DNA from: Ulva prolifera
Taxonomy: Eukaryota; Chlorophyta; Ulvophyceae; Ulvales; Ulvaceae
Length of the DNA: 64,000 nucleotides
Assembly: GCA_023078555.1 (NCBI GenBank)
Contig: CM041203.1
Span: 3,701,981-3,765,980, forward strand
Direction: 5' to 3'
The position numbers were made by a program, and so were the translations under genes. This document shows positions 12,488 to 22,924 of this stretch, piece by piece (the stretch's first letter is position 1; each line of letters starts with the position of its first letter). The notes below the pieces were generated by a model. It searched no databases. It was not told the DNA's origin and saw only the letters and a program-made list of their open reading frames with translations.

Positions 12488-14290
12488 ATGTCTCGACACA
12501 GAGTACCAGATGCTGCTGACGTGACAGTGGAGCGATTGCGTCCCGAGGATGTAGCCGCTGCTGAGGAGCTGTGGCTCAGGACTGTAGACGAGGTGATCTG
12601 ACCTGATCCATGCATGTGTGCCAGACAGTCCCAGACAGCGGCAATTCACAACACCTGACTGACCGTCTCCAGTCAATATGCTCTGTCCTCAGGCAATAGA
12701 AGGGGAGAAAAGTACGATCAGTGCACTACAAGTGCATATCTCCGAAATTGACGACACATTATCCACATTGAAGACACTCCATGAGAAAATTCGTCATGAA
12801 ATTATGGTTCCTTATGGGCGCGTCGCAATGTTCAAGGGTAAGATGATGTTTTGTCTGAGGCTGATGTGCAACAGAGCATGCCATGCCACCAGCTGTGAGA
12901 AGAAGCACATAGTCATGTCTGCATGCTCTGGTGCAGGTCAGATAACAAGGACAAACGAAGTCCACGTCCACCTTTCCTCCAGTACCATGGTGCACACTTC
13001 TACGAAGCATGCGCAGGCTGTTTTGCGAAGACGGCGTGACTACACTGTCGAGAAACAAGAGTTAGTACAGCAACAACTGGACGCGCTGAAGTCTCGCCGT
13101 GTTTTTGCGAACTCTGAGAAGGAGCAGGATGGGGTATGCAATATAAGCCCACCTGACACATGGCAACTGAGGTCATATCTCAAGTACTTGTGATGTATAT
13201 CGCTGATGCAGGTATTGTATCGCCTGCTATTGGGTCAGAGTACATGTCCAGAAAATAGAAAAGAATGCAATGTGTGTGTTTGTGTCCTCAGCATGCCTAG
13301 CCCATGTGCAGGAGAACGTTGAAGAAATTGTTGAGGTCTATGATGAAAAGGTGCATGGGCCGCTTGATGGTCCGATGGTTAGGGATGAAGTGTATGCTAG
13401 CCGGAAGTACTTTGGTCCACCTCGAAATGAAGCAGAGCGGCAAGCACATGAGGCAGACATGGAGGCTCTGAGAACGTTCGTGGCACAGCATGCTGAGGGC
13501 CCCAGCGCGACGGCCGATGCTCAGCATGACTCGCACGTCGGACCAGTACTGGATGCAATGAGCCCACGTAGCACAGACAGCGATGACGAAGACTCAGCCA
13601 CGTTGGCACCACATCCGATGCATGCCAACCTCAAGTCCGCACAGCACCAGGCGGCACCTCTTACTGGAGGGCCGCAGCTTGAGCAGGAGCTGGACCGCCT
13701 CGTGGCTGCGTTTGAGGGCGCAGCTGTGATTCATGATGGAGGGTAGGACCATGCCTTGCTCTTATGCATCGTATTCTCAGAGTGTCAGGTTGTACAAATG
13801 GAAGAGAATGTGCCGGCAAACTTCTGGCCCGGAGCCTTGTTCAAGCTGTGATTGAACAGTGATGTTTAAGAGCTGTGTGCAGTCAAGGCGCTACAGATGG
13901 CCGCCCCCCTTCAGCCAATCTGCTCATCCAGGAAGTTCCGGCTGGTTTAGCAGTAGGGCAAGCGCCTCAGAGGAACGCTCCTGGCCAGACATCAGGAGTA
14001 CGTGATGCACCAGCGGCACGTGCCACCACCCGCTCGTCGCCACCATGCTACGGCCTGAGGCATGGATTCTTTGACAAGGCAGCCAGACCCAAGAAGGGTA
14101 TTCTCAAGAAGGGCAATGAAGCTGCTGATGCTGCACTGCCTGAGCAGACCTCTGGGCCGCAGGTCTCTCGTTCGCTGGTCAGAAAGGATACCTGCACCGC
14201 ATTGGAACTCAGTGCATTTTCAGGCGTTGTTAAGGAAAGGCCCCAGGCAGCAACTGCACCGCACAGTGGCAGTGAACAGCAAAAGGCATG
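12488..14290 (+). CDS. URI1: URI1-like unconventional prefoldin (RPB5 interactor)
   Basis: Prefoldin-alpha-type chaperone subunit that, in other eukaryotes, works with RPB5 and the R2TP/prefoldin-like complex in RNA polymerase assembly. Exons can be joined cleanly. The first (12488-12593) begins MSRHRVPDAADVTVERL. The second (from 12693) is the N-terminal coiled coil with IRHEIMVPYGRVAMFKG. The third (from 12937) gives the beta-hairpin ITRTNEVHVHL and the C-terminal coil ending RRRDYTVEKQELVQQQL. The next starts at 13312 with ENVEEIVEVYDE. The last exon (13880-14290) carries PKKGILKKG, the KGILK-type motif seen near the C terminus of URI proteins. The introns are GT-AG and keep frame. An acidic linker (STDSDDEDSAT) is also typical. 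Length is about 400 residues, similar to the family. Confidence 0.85.
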
Positions 14291-14817
14291 ACCGTCGCCC
14301 GCTACTTGTCTGCTTTCTAATATTGTACGTCGTCTCAGGCCGGTGCCTGTCTAGCTGATGTATGAAGTTTGAGCTGCTCTCAATTTTACCTGCAATGCTC
14401 GGCAGGAGGGCCACCGTCGATTGCCCCAAGTTTCGAATCCATGTTGTAGGCACATGCACGGACCACAGCCTCGCCAGGTGCGAGGAAAATCTCAAAGTTC
14501 AAATCCCAGCGTGCAGAAGCGATGGGAAAGACCGATCAAATTTCGCCGGGCTTGTGACACTTGTGAACGGGACATTGGATGTGCTCTGTCTATGATGATG
14601 TGCGACTGCCTGGCTGCACAACCTTGACCGGGACAGCTGGGTGTGGAGCCCTAAGCGATGGTGGAACCTTCAAATCTCTATGTGTGACTTGATCAAGCCA
14701 TAGCTAGGGCGAGGCCTCTCACAGGAGCAGGGGATTCAGGTTATCCACTGTGGCATTATAACTCAAAAGTGACCGTTACAATTTAACACTTTGATGCCGG
14801 TGCTATTTGTATGTGCT
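14291..14817. other. Convergent 3' flanks of URI and Nudix genes
   Basis: The two genes converge here. No coding content is supported. The frame at 14362-14595 (+) has no family signature, and no clear polyadenylation signal could be assigned to either gene. Confidence 0.4.
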
Positions 14818-15873
14818 TCATGTCTTTGTCACTGGTGTGGGAAGGTCTATTTGATAACTATCTACGAATTGAAAGGCATTTTGGTCTCTGATGGATGCCC
14901 CAGGCCTCTTGCGAATCACACCATGGTGTAATGAGTACATGCCTCGTTTCCTATCAGCCACCCACCGTTTCAACGTGATGTACACACTGCTGAAAGCAAT
15001 GTCATCAAAGGGAATGTCTTCCGGGGAAAACAGGGCAACCTCTTGAGACTCGGGTCCTGAACTGAATGTGTACGGCTCAGCCAAGCGCGCACGAAAGAAT
15101 ATGTAAGCCTGTCCGATTACGGGGATGTCCAGGTGTGCATATGGTGCGAGAATGTTGACTAGGGCATTTGCTTCTTCCACAGTCTCTCTCGCTGCTCCTT
15201 CTGCAGCATTAGTCCAGATTAGCCCTGTAGGCACGCAGCTGCAGACGACAGGTAAAGCTTTCTTGTCGGACCAACGCCCAGGTTTGATGCGCAGTGCTGC
15301 AAGTGTTGAAGCTATCGCAGTAAAGTACCTGCTGTGGATTCAGCGAGTTCCATGTACCCAGCTGGCAGCGTCCATAGGCCAGAGCAGGGTTCCAGTGCTC
15401 GCCGGCACATGAGCACTTTGCCGTCATGTTCAACAACGCAGCCGACAACCTGAAAACGCCAGTGCCAGAGCATGAAATCTGTTTCTTACATTTGTTGTAC
15501 TGAATGAGGTCCGAAGGGCAGGCTGCGGACCACACAGACAAGTGCGCACCATGCGAGGATTGTGATAGTCAATGAAGCCACAGCTGGAACAAACGTGACG
15601 CAATTCATCTTCACCTTGTGGCACGATGATGCTCATAGAGTTGCCACACCGCTTGCAAAAATTGCATTTCAGACCTGCTAAATTGGAAGCGCGGATTTCT
15701 TTGGCCAGAGTTCCATCTGGCACATCCTCCGTTGTTGCGGTGCAGATTGCAGGGTTATGCTTCTTGCGTTCCATCATAGATGCACTCACCATCCATCGTT
15801 GCGTGGCAGCAAGGTTGCTCTGCATCATTGAAATGCACTTACTGACACCATCACGCAAGCACAGCCCGTGCAT
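14818..15873 (-). CDS. NUDX23: NUDX23-like Nudix hydrolase (FAD pyrophosphatase type)
   Basis: Nudix enzyme predicted to cleave FAD to FMN and AMP; the land-plant enzyme is plastidial. The first exon (to about 15550 on the minus strand) encodes a likely transit region of about 70 residues. It is followed by a zinc-ribbon-like segment with CKRCG and CSSCG, ending at DYHNPRM. A second exon (about 15450 down to 15328) begins [19 protein letters not shown] and continues through [16 protein letters not shown] third (about 15212 to 14818) starts [13 protein letters not shown], then [18 protein letters not shown] and [11 protein letters not shown]. The Nudix box reads G-x5-E-x7-RETVEEANA: the metal-binding REUxEE core is intact, but the usual Gly after EEx is Asn. 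The C-terminal [12 protein letters not shown] matches the family end. Start choice is uncertain because the transit region is not conserved. Confidence 0.88.
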
Positions 15874-16417
15874 TGATGGGCAGCCATATCATACGCCACG
15901 CTAGTTCTGCCTATGAAGAGCGGCACTGCATGATTAATGCTTCATGCCTCGTCAGTGCAAGCACATGCCGTGAAACGTACAGCACTATGCCGCATCATCA
16001 AGAGAGGCCTGCAAGCCTTGTCCAGGGGTGGCATAGGATTGTCAGTTACCCTGCTGCTGTAAGGCGTGTGGATGTCGAGAGCTTTGCTGACATGCCTGAC
16101 CTGTAAATCCGAGCTGTGGACAGTCTCATAGAGCCGTTGGCCCCGATCATAACAAGACACCTGGATCACGTCAGTGAGAATACAAAACGTGATAGCCCCA
16201 GATCTGGTGAAACGCGGCTGCACGCAATCGAGGCAGCGTAGCAGGTACATCATAGTGTCGACTGGGTCACCGCGGTGCACCGCGCGCGACGTTGGACAAA
16301 TCGTGTCTTCAGGGCGCAGAAAGAGACATGTGATGGCTGCTTGTTGACACAAGAGCTCACGGCCATAGTTTGGCCGTCGTGTAAAGAGCCCGTGGGACAA
16401 GCTTTCAAGGCATCAGC
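15874..16417. other. Region without supported gene
   Basis: Flanks the 5' end of the minus-strand Nudix gene. The minus-strand frame 15942-16400 (152 codons) has no recognisable pattern and overlaps nothing conserved. The promoter of the Nudix gene should lie here, but no element can be identified from sequence alone. Confidence 0.3.
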
Positions 16418-16564
16418 ATGGGAGGACGTAATGCTCAAGCTGTTCGAATTTTAACGGCCAATCACACTCTTTGCGCCTGCCCACCTCAAGACCTTCAGGC
16501 CTTTAAGAAGTGAATTCCTGCCACTTTTGTCCTGACAGCGGTCCACCCGACGGTTTCATGCCTT

Positions 16565-16997
16565 TTGGGCACTGTTGCTCACGAGCCATCTCGTTCCGGT
16601 GGGATCCTTGCGCAGCGATTCACAGCAACAACCCGGACCTCCACGCTGTTGTTTGAAGGCGCTCCAATGGGCGCAGTCTTATCCCTTGCTGAACGATGCT
16701 ACACTCGCGCTCAGGACTGTTTTGGCGGAGGTCAGTCCCACCGAAGGCGCCGGGCACTTGTGAACCTGCAGGACATGGGAGTCGATATGTACGAACCAGC
16801 AGGTGCGTTGAAGTTTTCGGCTGCAGCCGGCGTTGATGTCCGGTGATTTGATGTGATTACCTTGTTTGCGGCACCCGCTATGCGAGTTACCTTTGTAACG
16901 ATTTGATCATCTGTAAATTGCTGCAGATTTCAGTGATCAAGGCAACACCGTTGAGATGGGCACCGGTGCGCTGGGAAGGTCGTCCGGATATCCTTAA
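16565..16997 (+). CDS. Unrecognised gene, 3' part, two exons
   Basis: Low-confidence gene of unknown function. The first visible exon reads through LLFEGAPMGAVLSLAERCYT and VNLQDMGVDMYEP and ends at a consensus donor at 16802/16803 (GCAG|GTGCG). An acceptor (CTGCAG) at 16926 joins in frame to DFSDQGNTVEMGTGALGRS, then SGYP and a stop at 16995-16997. The join preserves frame and both splice sites match those of neighbouring genes. This is the only support. The 5' end was not found: it could begin near the ATG at 16418 or further upstream. No domain was recognised. Confidence 0.25.
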
Positions 16998-17201
16998 CAG
17001 GATGTCCTCGTCTAAGCTGCGGAACGGTCCTCCGATGATGTGTCAAGCAATCATGCTGTTGCCAGCAGTTACACATGAGGACTGCATCGTTTTGATAATT
17101 ATAGTTTCAGTCGGGCGGAATTATCCATGTAGAGCTAGGCTGTTGTTCGAGTACGTCTCGGTGAACATATGGAAGGCTTGCACATAAAGGGTGCACTGGT
17201 G

Positions 17202-17655
17202 TCACCTCTTGAAGACAAAGTAGCAGAGGGTGAACACTATTAAACAGCCACCAACGACGTAAGCTAGCAGGCGGTTTTCTCCGTTTGAAAAAACCTGTAA
17301 ACAAGATTCCCTGTTGAGGAGGCCCCTCGTGGCGCCAACACTGACAGCGTGAAGAAACACGCCTTGCTGAATTTAGCCATGCTAGACTTGAGCATATCGT
17401 TTGCACCTGTCGTGCTGTTGTCAATGCGATCGAGCATGCCGACCTGTGCCCTGACTTCTCCGAGCAACTCATTCGCAATCTGCACACTTACCGCGCTTGA
17501 TGCGCACAGCATACGCCTTACATGGGGTTTTATTGTATGTTTGAATTATGGTGTCACGATTCTCGCCTGTGTCGCACCTCATGTAGCTGTACAGCTTTGC
17601 CGGTCATCAAGTCGATCCCTTCGTCATTCTCCTTCTCTTGGGCCTCTACATCAAT
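17202..17655 (-). CDS. BET1: BET1-type Qc-SNARE (ER-Golgi), N-terminal exon unresolved
   Basis: Small tail-anchored SNARE of the ER-Golgi fusion machinery. Three exons join in frame on the minus strand. Exon 17655-17578 (26 codons) contains AQEKENDEGIDLMTGKAVQL. Exon 17479-17363 (39 codons) contains IANELLGEVRAQVGMLDRID and then NSTTGANDMLKSSMAKFSK. Exon 17294-17202 contains VFSNGENRL, then a hydrophobic anchor AYVVGGCLIVFTLCYFVF and the tail KR. The pattern of ENDxGID, a central Q-layer region with MLDxxD, and a C-terminal anchor matches BET1. The second intron appears to start with GC (AAG|GCGTGT): using the GT two bases inside would shift frame into a stop. The short variable N-terminal exon lies upstream of 17655 (about 17740-17850) but its boundaries were not resolved. 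Confidence 0.82.
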
Positions 17656-17849
17656 CTGCGGGCATACATAAAGCACGTGGATGTCCACAGCTTGATACCA
17701 TGTGAGACAAGGTTCGAGATCGCCAATATGAGCAGAACTTTCGCACCTGAGCGGGGACTGTGCCATATCGCGGAGGCCTGAACACACAGAGGTGATTTCG
17801 CGCCGGTCATACGCCTGTGACACACTGACTCGTCCGTGCGCACCTGTGA

Positions 17850-18945
17850 GACGACATCTAATCTTGCCTGTCGATGTTCAACCCGATTGCCTGATCGTCT
17901 GCGCCTTCAGCATGGTCTTTGACTCCACGAGAATAAGCTGTGTCGTCGACAACGGCACATGAGGTCAGGGAAATGGCGAACAGTCTGTACAATCGTATAC
18001 GTCGCGGCTGCCTGTCGAAGGACGCTGCAGGCTTTTTTGTCAGATTATCCCTTGTGGCCATCCGCTGTGTTACAAGGATAGTGTCGGAGAGGCAGGTAGG
18101 ACAGCAGGCATCGCACACGTCGCCATCCGTTGTGAGCCAACTGAACCTAGGCCTTCCGCAACCAACAGGGGGCTCTAGAGCAATGGCCACTAGCTGACAA
18201 ACCTGTAGGCGCACCAGGGGTACAACTGTCATGGAGCATAGAAGCTGCGCTGCCTTTGAGCTATCAGTCTACAAGAGCGCCGGGTTGTCTGTGCACTTCA
18301 ATGAAAGGTATCGCTAGCGTTCACACACACGCACTCCACAAGGCATCATGGATGTCCATGGGTGCACAAAGGTTGCCATAACACCCAAATCAAGTGTTGC
18401 TGAATATTTGCATGGACGAACATATGATCAAATTACCGTCCTCAATTAAATGCATCGACAAGTAACGCGTAACGCTGGGGTTCTGGGCCCCACCTAGGTA
18501 TAGTGTACTATGATCTTTCGGGGTGACTGAGCCAACAAAGATTACGGTGTTTTGATTTAGACCCCACGTAACGCTGGCCTCGATGTCGATGGACTTCATT
18601 TAGTACGGTAATTATTCCATGAAATGCGCTGGCCACTAGATTCCCCGACTGTGTCCTGGCACATTGATGCCTCCCCAACAGCCCACAGCCAGGTGCGAAC
18701 CCTCACAGATGATTCTTGATCAAGAGCCATGCTAAATCACGTGACACAGAATTGTAGAAGCTGCCATGAGGTATCAGCCTCAGCAGTAGCCACTCCTTGG
18801 TGACCGAAGAACAAGTACATAATCATCAAACGGTCGGGCACTCTGAACAGCAGCTTTGTCATTGGAATCTGGCTACATGAGTTATCCACTGGTGCATGGT
18901 TCGACACAGTGCAAACTCTGCTGACACGTTCCACGCAGTAGCCAG
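17850..18945. other. Intergenic with no supported gene
   Basis: Between the SNARE gene and the 3' end of the Arg/Asp-repeat gene. Minus-strand frames at 17858-18232 and 18390-18599 have no conserved pattern. The 5' exon of the SNARE may lie at its left edge. Confidence 0.3.
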
Positions 18946-19785
18946 CTAACGTCTGTTCCTACGCCCATCATCCCGATCGCGCCTGTAATCCCTATCATCC
19001 CGTACTCGTCCTTGAGTGTCTCTGTCCCGATCACGCCGGCGGCTGTAATCCATAGCATGCCCCCTGTCCCCATCTCTACCCCTGTCCTTGTCCCTGCCCC
19101 GCACCCTGTCCCTATTACAATCTCTTTCTCTGCGATCGATGTCCCGGTCCTGGAAGCTACGATTGCGATCTCTGTCTCGGGCCCCTTCTCTACTAGAGTC
19201 TCGCGTCCCAGCGTCAGGACCTCTATCAACACTATGCTCACGGCCTCGGTCACGGTCCTCACTCCGCCGCAACTCCCAATCAATGTGCTTGTGGCCGCCG
19301 CGCGTTTCGGGGGACCGATCTATCCGCCGCTGGCTTTCCTGTCCTTGTGCCCGGGCGGGAGCTTCATCGCGGGCCACAGGTCGCGTCTGCCCTCGCATGG
19401 CTGGATCGACGCTTCTGTCTGAGGGCAGCGGTGTAGACGCCATTCTGACGTCTGCTGCAGAGCGGCCACCATTCACAGCGCGGTCCTCTTCTGAATCCTC
19501 GTCTGGCAGCGGCGGCGCTCCTTCGATGTCGTCAGGTAGGCCTGGAGGCAGCGGCGGCTGTTCTGGATCCGGAAGCGGCGGCTGTGCTTCTGGTGGTGGC
19601 TGAGGCGGCTGCACCACTTGCTCCAAGTCAATTTCACCCCCCATGCCGACAATCATTTTGGCCACTTTCACACGTGACATCCTGGTCTGTGCTCCCTGCA
19701 TCAAGACTGCGACATTTACATCTGTTGCCAATGTATATCCACAACACATCCAGACAGCGTTCCGCATAAAGTGTTGGATGCTCAT
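18946..19785 (-). CDS. Arg/Asp-repeat (RD/RS-like) protein, possible splicing factor
   Basis: The frame is open for 279 codons. The last ~130 residues are dominated by alternating Arg-Asp and Arg-Glu dipeptides (for example DRDRGREHS, RDRDRNRSFQDRD, SRRRDRDRD) and end in RRNRR. Before this is a Pro-rich acidic stretch with PPLPPGLPDDIEGAPPLPDE. The N-terminal part with MSRVKVAKMIVGMGGEIDLE may be the real start: an acceptor-like TTGATGCAG lies just before it, so the first ~37 codons of the open frame may be intron. Such RD/RE-rich tails occur in nuclear RNA-processing proteins (U1-70K, RED, cyclin-L type). The family here is not identified. The opposite strand also has a long open frame, which is a by-product of the repeat. 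Confidence 0.6.
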   Translation of the reverse strand: MSIQHFMRNAVWMCCGYTLATDVNVAVLMQGAQTRMSRVKVAKMIVGMGGEIDLEQVVQPPQPPPEAQPPLPDPEQPPLPPGLPDDIEGAPPLPDEDSEEDRAVNGGRSAADVRMASTPLPSDRSVDPAMRGQTRPVARDEAPARAQGQESQRRIDRSPETRGGHKHIDWELRRSEDRDRGREHSVDRGPDAGTRDSSREGARDRDRNRSFQDRDIDRRERDCNRDRVRGRDKDRGRDGDRGHAMDYSRRRDRDRDTQGRVRDDRDYRRDRDDGRRNRR

Positions 19786-19885
19786 GTTGTCATGGGTAGG
19801 AAGCCGCGCTTAGCCCCACTTTATTGAGCCGAGGGCCAGCACTGCTGGGCCAGCAGTGTCGGATTGCATCGACATCCCTCTTGCG

Positions 19886-22601
19886 TCACACATGACGCTG
19901 CCATGCAAAGTGCCATGTTGCGGATGAACACCTGGAGGAAAAATGCTGAATTCTGCGCACCTCTACTTGTTGTGAAATGTCAGCGTACAGCGATTCCAGA
20001 TAAGTTCTAACAGTTGCTAAAGACGCCTGGCGCTGGTGCAGCAGTGCTAGAAGCCGCTTTCGCAGCAGTGCATCGCCAGTTCCCCACAAATATCCAAAGA
20101 TCAGGCTAACCTGCAAGTGCAGCAGGATATCACCGGAGCCAATTGCACGCACGTCACAGCATAGACTGTCGGTTGGCAACCAGACTGCCAAGCCATCCTG
20201 CAGTCCACATGTAGATGGTGACTGTGGCCGCATGCAGGCTCAGGCAGTCAGATCACGAGCTTGCCATATTAAAATTTGATTATGCATTACTGGTCATGTA
20301 GTAAGCAACAGAAAAGTGAAGGTTTGAGGTGTATCATGGCGCAGCGTTCTTCCCCTTGCAGAGCTTGCGTTATACTAGCTGATCGTATATAGGATTACAA
20401 CAATCGATATTTTGCTGATTTGTTGAGTTTCGAATGGCTCACATGCGATGCAACACCGCAAGGAGTCGCACTTGCTGCAGCATGAACTGCCCAGCCTCCC
20501 TCAGCTCAGCGTCCATGTCCTCGTCTTGGTCCACGTCATCCCTGCGTTTCAGTCGTTCCAATGCTGCCTTGATACGACGTTGGTACTGGAAAAATATCTC
20601 CATCAATCTGTCCGCCTTCTCAAACTCGTTCTCCACAAATTTTGCCGCCACACGGTCACAATTGGACCTGAATGTGTGCGTTCCTCAATGAGTGATCAAT
20701 TTGCACAACCTGCACACAATAAGCAAGACAAAAGAGGCAAGGGTAACACGACTAGAAAGAGGCGAGTGTGCCATATTTAGAAACGCGTTTTCGATGGAGC
20801 ACACCGCTTGGTGTAGTGCATGAGATTTGCGATGATGGACACGATTCCCTCCAACTGCTGCCGTGCATCGTCTGTACTTGATTTGACACCCGCAGTCTTG
20901 TTCTTGCCCATGAATATGCCGAAAATTGCAGGCAGCCCAGGCATACCCTTGGATTCGACACAGAGATCTGCTGTTTTTGGAAACTCCGTTGTTGCATGCG
21001 CCAGCACCTGAATTGTACAATGATGTAACGATTAGTACCAGTGCATCACCATGAGACACCGAACTTGATGATCGGTACAAGTAAAAACTCACCTTGATAC
21101 ATCCCAGTCTGAAAAACTGGCGGTTCCTGAGCATAATCAACATCAGCTCAATACCCTCGAACTCGAGGAATTGCTGCTTCCCAGCAGCCTCGATACAACA
21201 GGCACTGAAAACATTACAAATTTCTAGCACAAACTCCTCTTCGCTCTTGTCTTTGAGGGGCTTCTTGATCTTTCGGTAGCCAGACATCGTTACCATGAGC
21301 TTGTCCATTGCACCCTCCGCCAGCAGTCTATTCCGGCACGCAATGCTGAACTGCACCCATGAATGGCAGATGAGAGTCTGTCAGACAGAACAGTATGCGA
21401 GTAGGGGGTGCAGGCTTGGGTGTGATCACAGGCTTCATAAGGACCGACTGCACACCTGTGCTAATGTGGCCAAGAGTTCTGCTGCAATCCCTTTGTTCTC
21501 ATCGAACTTCCTGTTCTTGACAACATAAATTCTGTCAACCAGCCATGGCACTAGCAATGAATGCTCAGAGAGCGTGGTGAGTACCCGGGGATCGACCTCA
21601 CCCATGTTCTGAAAGCAGACCAAAATTGCTGTCACAGCGTTGAACATCTCATCCGAGTTCTCCTTAAACATCTTGAGCCTGGCAATCAACAGATCTATGC
21701 CCATGGAACTCAAGATTGCGGCCACAAGCCTTATACATTCCTGCACCACATGCTGCTCTGACGGCGTGCGATGGTCACATGAAACGTCCATACACCATAC
21801 ATGTATAGACTTTTAAGAGAAAAATTCAAGAGATACATGATGCCAGAGCCTCACGAGCAAGATGCGATCACACCTCATCAAGATCCTCCACTGAATCTGC
21901 GTCTGTGAGGTCCCTGAATAGCTCCACAACTGCCAAAACAATGTCAATGTTCTCGTGGTGCAGGAGCTCTAACAAAAGCGAAACACTGTTTTGTTCGACT
22001 AGCTGTTTATACAGCTCCGGCTCCCCAGCTAGAGCGCTTAGCTTGGTCAACAACTCGTTGAGCTCAAGCTCGGACTCCAGGAACCGTTGAGGTTCCTGTG
22101 CATGCTTCAATCGTAATTCCTGATTGCGGCGGATACGGCGTTCAATTCCGGCCACAATCCGCTTGATGCCCCTGTCGTCGATGTTTTCAAGATCTGCTAG
22201 GTCCTCTGCGAGCTGCTCAGCTTCCTGAATACTTGGCGATACTAGTCACAGTGAATTATGCGTAGGACATTCACCATTCTCCTAAGATTCTCCTAGCACA
22301 TCTCTGGCGGAGTTCAGTTGATAGCTACATAGCAGATGGGCACCTCCAACAGAAATTTGGAGTCCTTTGCAATCGCCTCAACATCAGCCTCCTTGACTTC
22401 AGCTTCTTGCAATGAGGCCAGTGGTCCTTCTCTGTAGTATCCCAAACCTGCCTGCCCTGTCTTGAAAACATATCCATGCTTTGTACCTTCCCATGATGCT
22501 GCCTGGATAAAGATACCGCTCTGATTGTCGGCCCGGGTGCGATCATCTTCGAAGGCGGTGTCCACAGCGCGCAACACATGCAGCGCAGCCTGAGACGCCA
22601 T
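19886..22601 (-). CDS. CTNNBL1: CTNNBL1 (beta-catenin-like 1), ARM-repeat splicing-associated protein
   Basis: Nuclear armadillo-repeat protein associated with the PRP19/CDC5L spliceosomal complex. Recognised exons on the minus strand, in order: 22232-21868 (EAEQLAEDLADLENIDDRG, then ELRLKHAQEPQRFLESELEL and LYKQLVEQNSVSLLLELL); about 21770-21455 (GIDLLIARLKMFKENSDEMF, DENKGIAAELLATLAQ); about 21350-21090 (QFLEFEGIELMLIMLRNRQF); about 21007-20795 (KSSTDDARQQLEGIVSIIAN); 20651-20450 (FVENEFEKADRLMEIFFQYQ); and one from about 20112 downwards (SLIFGYLWGTGDALLRKRL). This order matches plant CTNNBL1 throughout. An upstream exon starting at 22601 can splice in phase 0 (GAG|GTGCCC to TTCAG|GAAGCT), giving an N terminus with HGYVFKTGQAGLGYYREG that I do not know from other members. 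The true C terminus may come from a donor near 19950. Confidence 0.85.
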
Positions 22602-22890
22602 TCTATGCTATGTCAGCCTTGCATTGCAAACTTCGCGCCGACGCATGTATCAATCGTGCACTACGGTCAATGATTGCGCCGGTGTAACAGTATTTTCTGG
22701 CAATCGACTTCATCAGAGCGCAAGGCTGTGTCCACGCGGTCAGCACCGCGCATCCGTACGTCGCTCAACATTCCACATCGGACGCGATCAGACAGTTTTA
22801 AAGGCACTTGTGCTGCACATAGCAAGGAAGTCAAGGCACGGAGTTCCGACGTTGCAGGTCCATTTGACAGCTGTAGACACGGTGTTAAAT

Positions 22891-22891
<1 letters not shown>

Positions 22892-22923
<32 letters not shown>
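22892..22923 (+). repeat. Poly-G homopolymer run, 32 bases
   Basis: An uninterrupted run of 32 G on the plus strand, about 290 bases upstream of the proposed CTNNBL1 start. It is not inside a supported gene. Long G runs can form quadruplex structures and are prone to length error in sequencing, so the exact length is uncertain. Confidence 0.9.

Positions 22924-22924
<1 letters not shown>

Noticed and set aside
19088-19603. 171-codon Ser/Arg-rich plus-strand frame
   Set aside because: It is the antisense shadow of the Arg/Asp-repeat gene. A repeat of Arg-Asp codons gives an open Ser/Arg-rich frame on the other strand.
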